The notes beneath the pieces are model-generated. The model was not told where the DNA came from. It saw only the letters and a list, made by a program, of their open reading frames with translations, and searched no databases. From Metallyticus violacea (taxonomy: Eukaryota > Arthropoda > Insecta > Mantodea > Metallyticidae): a stretch of 64,000 nucleotides of DNA. The stretch lies in contig CM060831.1 of NCBI GenBank assembly GCA_030762175.1, forward strand, positions 7,313,501 through 7,377,500, in the 5' to 3' direction. Below, piece by piece: positions 61,600 to 64,000 of this stretch (positions within the stretch are counted from its first letter, which is position 1; every line of letters starts with the position of its first letter). The translations under genes were made by a program, and so were the position numbers.

Positions 61600-61659
61600 T
61601 TACTGGTAACACAGATTTTTCCACATCACATGATCATAATACACCAACATATCTGCCAT
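61600..61659 (-). promoter_or_regulatory. Upstream ORF in the neurobeachin 5' leader, 19 codons
   Basis: A minus-strand ATG at 61657-61659 in a strong context (A at -3, G at +4) opens a 19-codon frame, MADMLVYYDHVMWKNLCYQ, ending TAA at 61600-61602. The stop lies 59 bases before the main ATG. If this stretch is in the mature leader, the uORF would be expected to lower translation of the main frame. A weak acceptor-like CTATAG at 61570-61575 means that part of the leader could instead be intron. Confidence 0.4.
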
Positions 61660-61800
61660 GTTGGAAACTCGAGTGGCAAGGCTACCAACACTACGACTGC
61701 AATCGCGGCCTGGGGAGAGCTTGCGTTTGTTTATTTGTAACACAACAGCCGCGCCGCACAGTCAGCATTTAAATTGTTTTACTTCCACAAAGACTTAAAT
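61660..61800 (-). promoter_or_regulatory. Probable promoter and leader region of the neurobeachin gene
   Basis: This stretch is richer in G, C and CpG than its surroundings, with GCGGCGCGGC and CCGCGATTGC on the minus strand, and lies directly upstream of the first coding exon. A TGACTGTGC segment could serve as an initiator, and no clear TATA box is seen at a matching distance. The transcription start cannot be placed from sequence alone. Confidence 0.35.
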
Positions 61801-62597
61801 CAAACAGATATTTCTAGATAGTGCGATACTACGAACAATAAGAAACCATCATATTTATACAGACTTATCTAAAACGAGTGTATTCTGCCTTATAAAGCAC
61901 TGATGCACAACGCAACACAAGTAATAAACCAATAATTAGTGGGGACCTATTTGAGGCAATCAGGACATAAGCCCATCTAATTAAGCAATATTTTCATTCG
62001 ATTCTGTCAAAGAACGCTTTGAGATAACAAAAACACACTGCTTGCCACCAATAAATAGGAAAGATGTGAATAAAATAAAATTAATGTTTGTTGTTTGCTA
62101 GATTGCGTGTTAACGAATATGGGTTCTATTCCCGGTAATGCTTTCTTTTCCGATCCTGGGAAGGCACATGCCAGGTAACATTAATTGCCTATTGATTAAT
62201 TTCATAATATATAACGCTTCTTCCGACAGTCAAAGCATTTGAATCCGTAATTTCCGAAGTTTTCAAAACTGCCCGCGAAGAATATGCGTGAAAAGGTTTA
62301 TTACTCCGAATACAGAAAGGACAGTTCCTTATTTTGATGAGTAATTATTTTGTACAGTCTGATTATTAATATATAAAATACATGAAAAATATTCTGTCCT
62401 TTTTTATTATTATTTGTTTAATTGATCCTTCATCATTGCCAGGTTATTACCGGTCATTGGTTTAAAGCGAATTAAATTAAATTAAAATGTAATTTAAATT
62501 AAAGCTTTAAGCAGTTTTAATGTGTCATATAATTAAAACTGTGCTTTGCTTGTATCTCAATATCTATGTCTATATAAGTCCTAAGGTGATTTTATAT
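61801..62597. other. Upstream flank of the neurobeachin gene
   Basis: AT-rich, no gene seen. Distal control sequence could lie here but nothing specific is visible. Confidence 0.5.
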
Positions 62598-62627
62598 TAA
62601 AGAGCGTCCATAAATAAATCAAACCTA
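62598..62627 (+). repeat. SINE-II tail fragment
   Basis: ATTAAAGAGCGTCCATAAAT and AAATCAAACC equal the SINE-II 3' end, with no body upstream. Confidence 0.5.
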
Positions 62628-62713
62628 AGATGAATGTATGAACTTACGAATTAATAAATCTAATTTCATCTACTCTAATCTTAAAGACTTCTGGTAGAGG
62701 CTATACGACATTA

Positions 62714-63346
62714 GGGGTCACTGGGAGTGAGTTTTTGGACAAAATTGGTCAAAAAATTGAAAATATTTTTATGTTGCAAATAGTTCTTTGAACCTTGGAG
62801 TCCACAGATAGTCAACATTTGCATGTCTCCCCCCACCCCTCCTCCCTTCATGCTCTACAGTCATTTAAAGTGTTTCAAGTGTCCTTTTAAATCACACTGT
62901 TTCTCAGCATACTTTTTTATAAAACAGCATTTGTCTCAAAACTTATTTTGCACACATTCAAAATGTCCCACACGTAACAATTTTCATCTAAATTCAATTA
63001 ATAATTTTCAGAATGTGCAGAAGCATTCATTGTAATATTATATAGAACAAAATACATGTTATTGCAGTAACAATTTAAAAAAAAATTCTATGAAAAATGA
63101 TTAATTTGAAAGATTAAAGTTTCTTATAGATTTAAAAAATTATCACAGTTCATTCATCTAATTAATTTAAAATATCTCTCTACATAATTTTTATACATGT
63201 TCAAAATTGCATTTGTAAAAATTCCAAGTAATTTTCTCAACTTATGAGCAGCTTGAAACATTTTGATTATGCGACATATTTACGTAATCAAATTTTATAA
63301 AATAGTTTATAGCTCGCAAAGTATTTGTCCAATTTGGATGAAGTTT

Positions 63347-63407
<61 letters not shown>

Positions 63408-63490
63408 AATTAACAGAATTGCAATCAAAATAAAAGTTTCAGAAAAATACATATTAAATGTCGAACTTTGAAATTCACTCCCAGTTTCCC
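62714..63490. mobile_element. Candidate PIF/Harbinger-type MITE
   Basis: Ends GGGGTCACTGGGAGTGAGTT and, inverted, GGGAAACTGGGAGTGAATTT are each flanked by TTA (62711-62713 and 63491-63493). A three-base TWA duplication and G-rich ends suit PIF/Harbinger. Inside are a pyrimidine-rich stretch and (GT)n at 63348-63405. There is no coding frame of note. Confidence 0.5.
63348..63405. repeat. (GT)n microsatellite in the candidate MITE
   Basis: About 29 GT units. Confidence 0.92.
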
Positions 63491-63493
63491 TTA

Positions 63494-63861
63494 AACTACC
63501 ATTTTAAAATATGAAATGAGATTTAAATCAGCGATCCTTCCATTACCAATTATAGTTCCAGTGTTACGAAGCAGAAAATACACTACATAGCCAATATAAG
63601 GCACAGTTTGGGATAGTTTTGAAATGCCGCTTACGTGTTTTGTATTTGAGAATTATTTAGTAGCCCACAAAAAATGAGGATTTTGATTTTCTTCATTGGC
63701 TTAACCAACTATTTCAATTGTTTAGTTCCAGTGATACTATTATGAAGAAGATAACTGATTTATTGTAGCCCAAGTAACGAATCTAAGAAGCTGTGCAGAG
63801 ATACCAATGTATTTCCGAAGAGTCTCTCATGCTCAACTTTCACACTTTACCACAATGGTTC
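63494..63861. other. No gene seen
   Basis: Spacer between the candidate MITE and the terminal SINE-II. Confidence 0.6.
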
Positions 63862-64000
63862 CTTCCTTCGGAAGGAAAGGAAAAGTAAAGTCCCATGCCC
63901 TACATTTACGGCACGAAAAAGAACCTCAAGCCTGAAAGAAGAGGCCTCTGAGCAAAATTTGTCGGCCGTTTCACGCCCTGAATTGATTGGGACGCTGATG
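63862..64000 (+). repeat. SINE-II, cut by the window end
   Basis: The body begins at TTCCTTCCTTCGGAAGG and is still in GGGACGCTGATG at the last base. The head is absent on the left. Confidence 0.85.

Overview
This is AT-rich nuclear DNA from an animal, almost certainly an insect. It has no operons, long open frames or bacterial-type gene spacing. It is filled with decayed mariner and Tc1-like transposons, tRNA-derived SINEs, tri- and dinucleotide microsatellites and one short spliced exon. The order cannot be proven from the sequence; a polyneopteran such as a cockroach or termite is only a guess from the repeat content.

The one convincing host gene is at the right end on the minus strand. 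A 53-codon first coding exon (61382-61540) matches the extreme N-terminus of neurobeachin (rugose in Drosophila). It has an in-frame upstream stop, a good start context, a GT donor and an upstream uORF. Everything to its left is probably first-intron sequence, because I could not find a second exon in the window. A second, weaker minus-strand coding trace lies at 60648-60900.

The rest is a layered transposon record. At least sixteen mariner-like (MLE) relics from several subfamilies lie on both strands; the best preserved is at 17556-18790. Tc1-like relics are at 13070-13769 (a fold-back derivative with TA target duplication), 15785-15930, 40150-40985 and 48840-49210. A decayed tyrosine-recombinase-like frame is at 53140-53740. 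Two abundant tRNA-derived SINE families are present (SINE-I with a Ser/Leu-like head, SINE-II with a different head), plus one copy of a third.

The most unusual component is a family of seven pieces at about 0.66-1.8, 10.7-11.2, 23.0-24.4, 31.3-32.3, 36.1-36.9, 37.8-39.8 and 41.6-41.7 kb. It starts with AGCGAATTCC and ends with the inverted GGAATTCGCT followed by a short GC hairpin. Inside are imperfect tandem units of roughly 120-175 bases. This layout fits Helentron-associated (HINE/DINE-1-like) non-autonomous elements. SINEs have inserted into two of these and into mariners with recognisable target duplications, which gives a relative chronology.

Between the repeats, long stretches hold nothing I can name. 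The zone 55.7-60.6 kb is notably poor in recognisable transposons.
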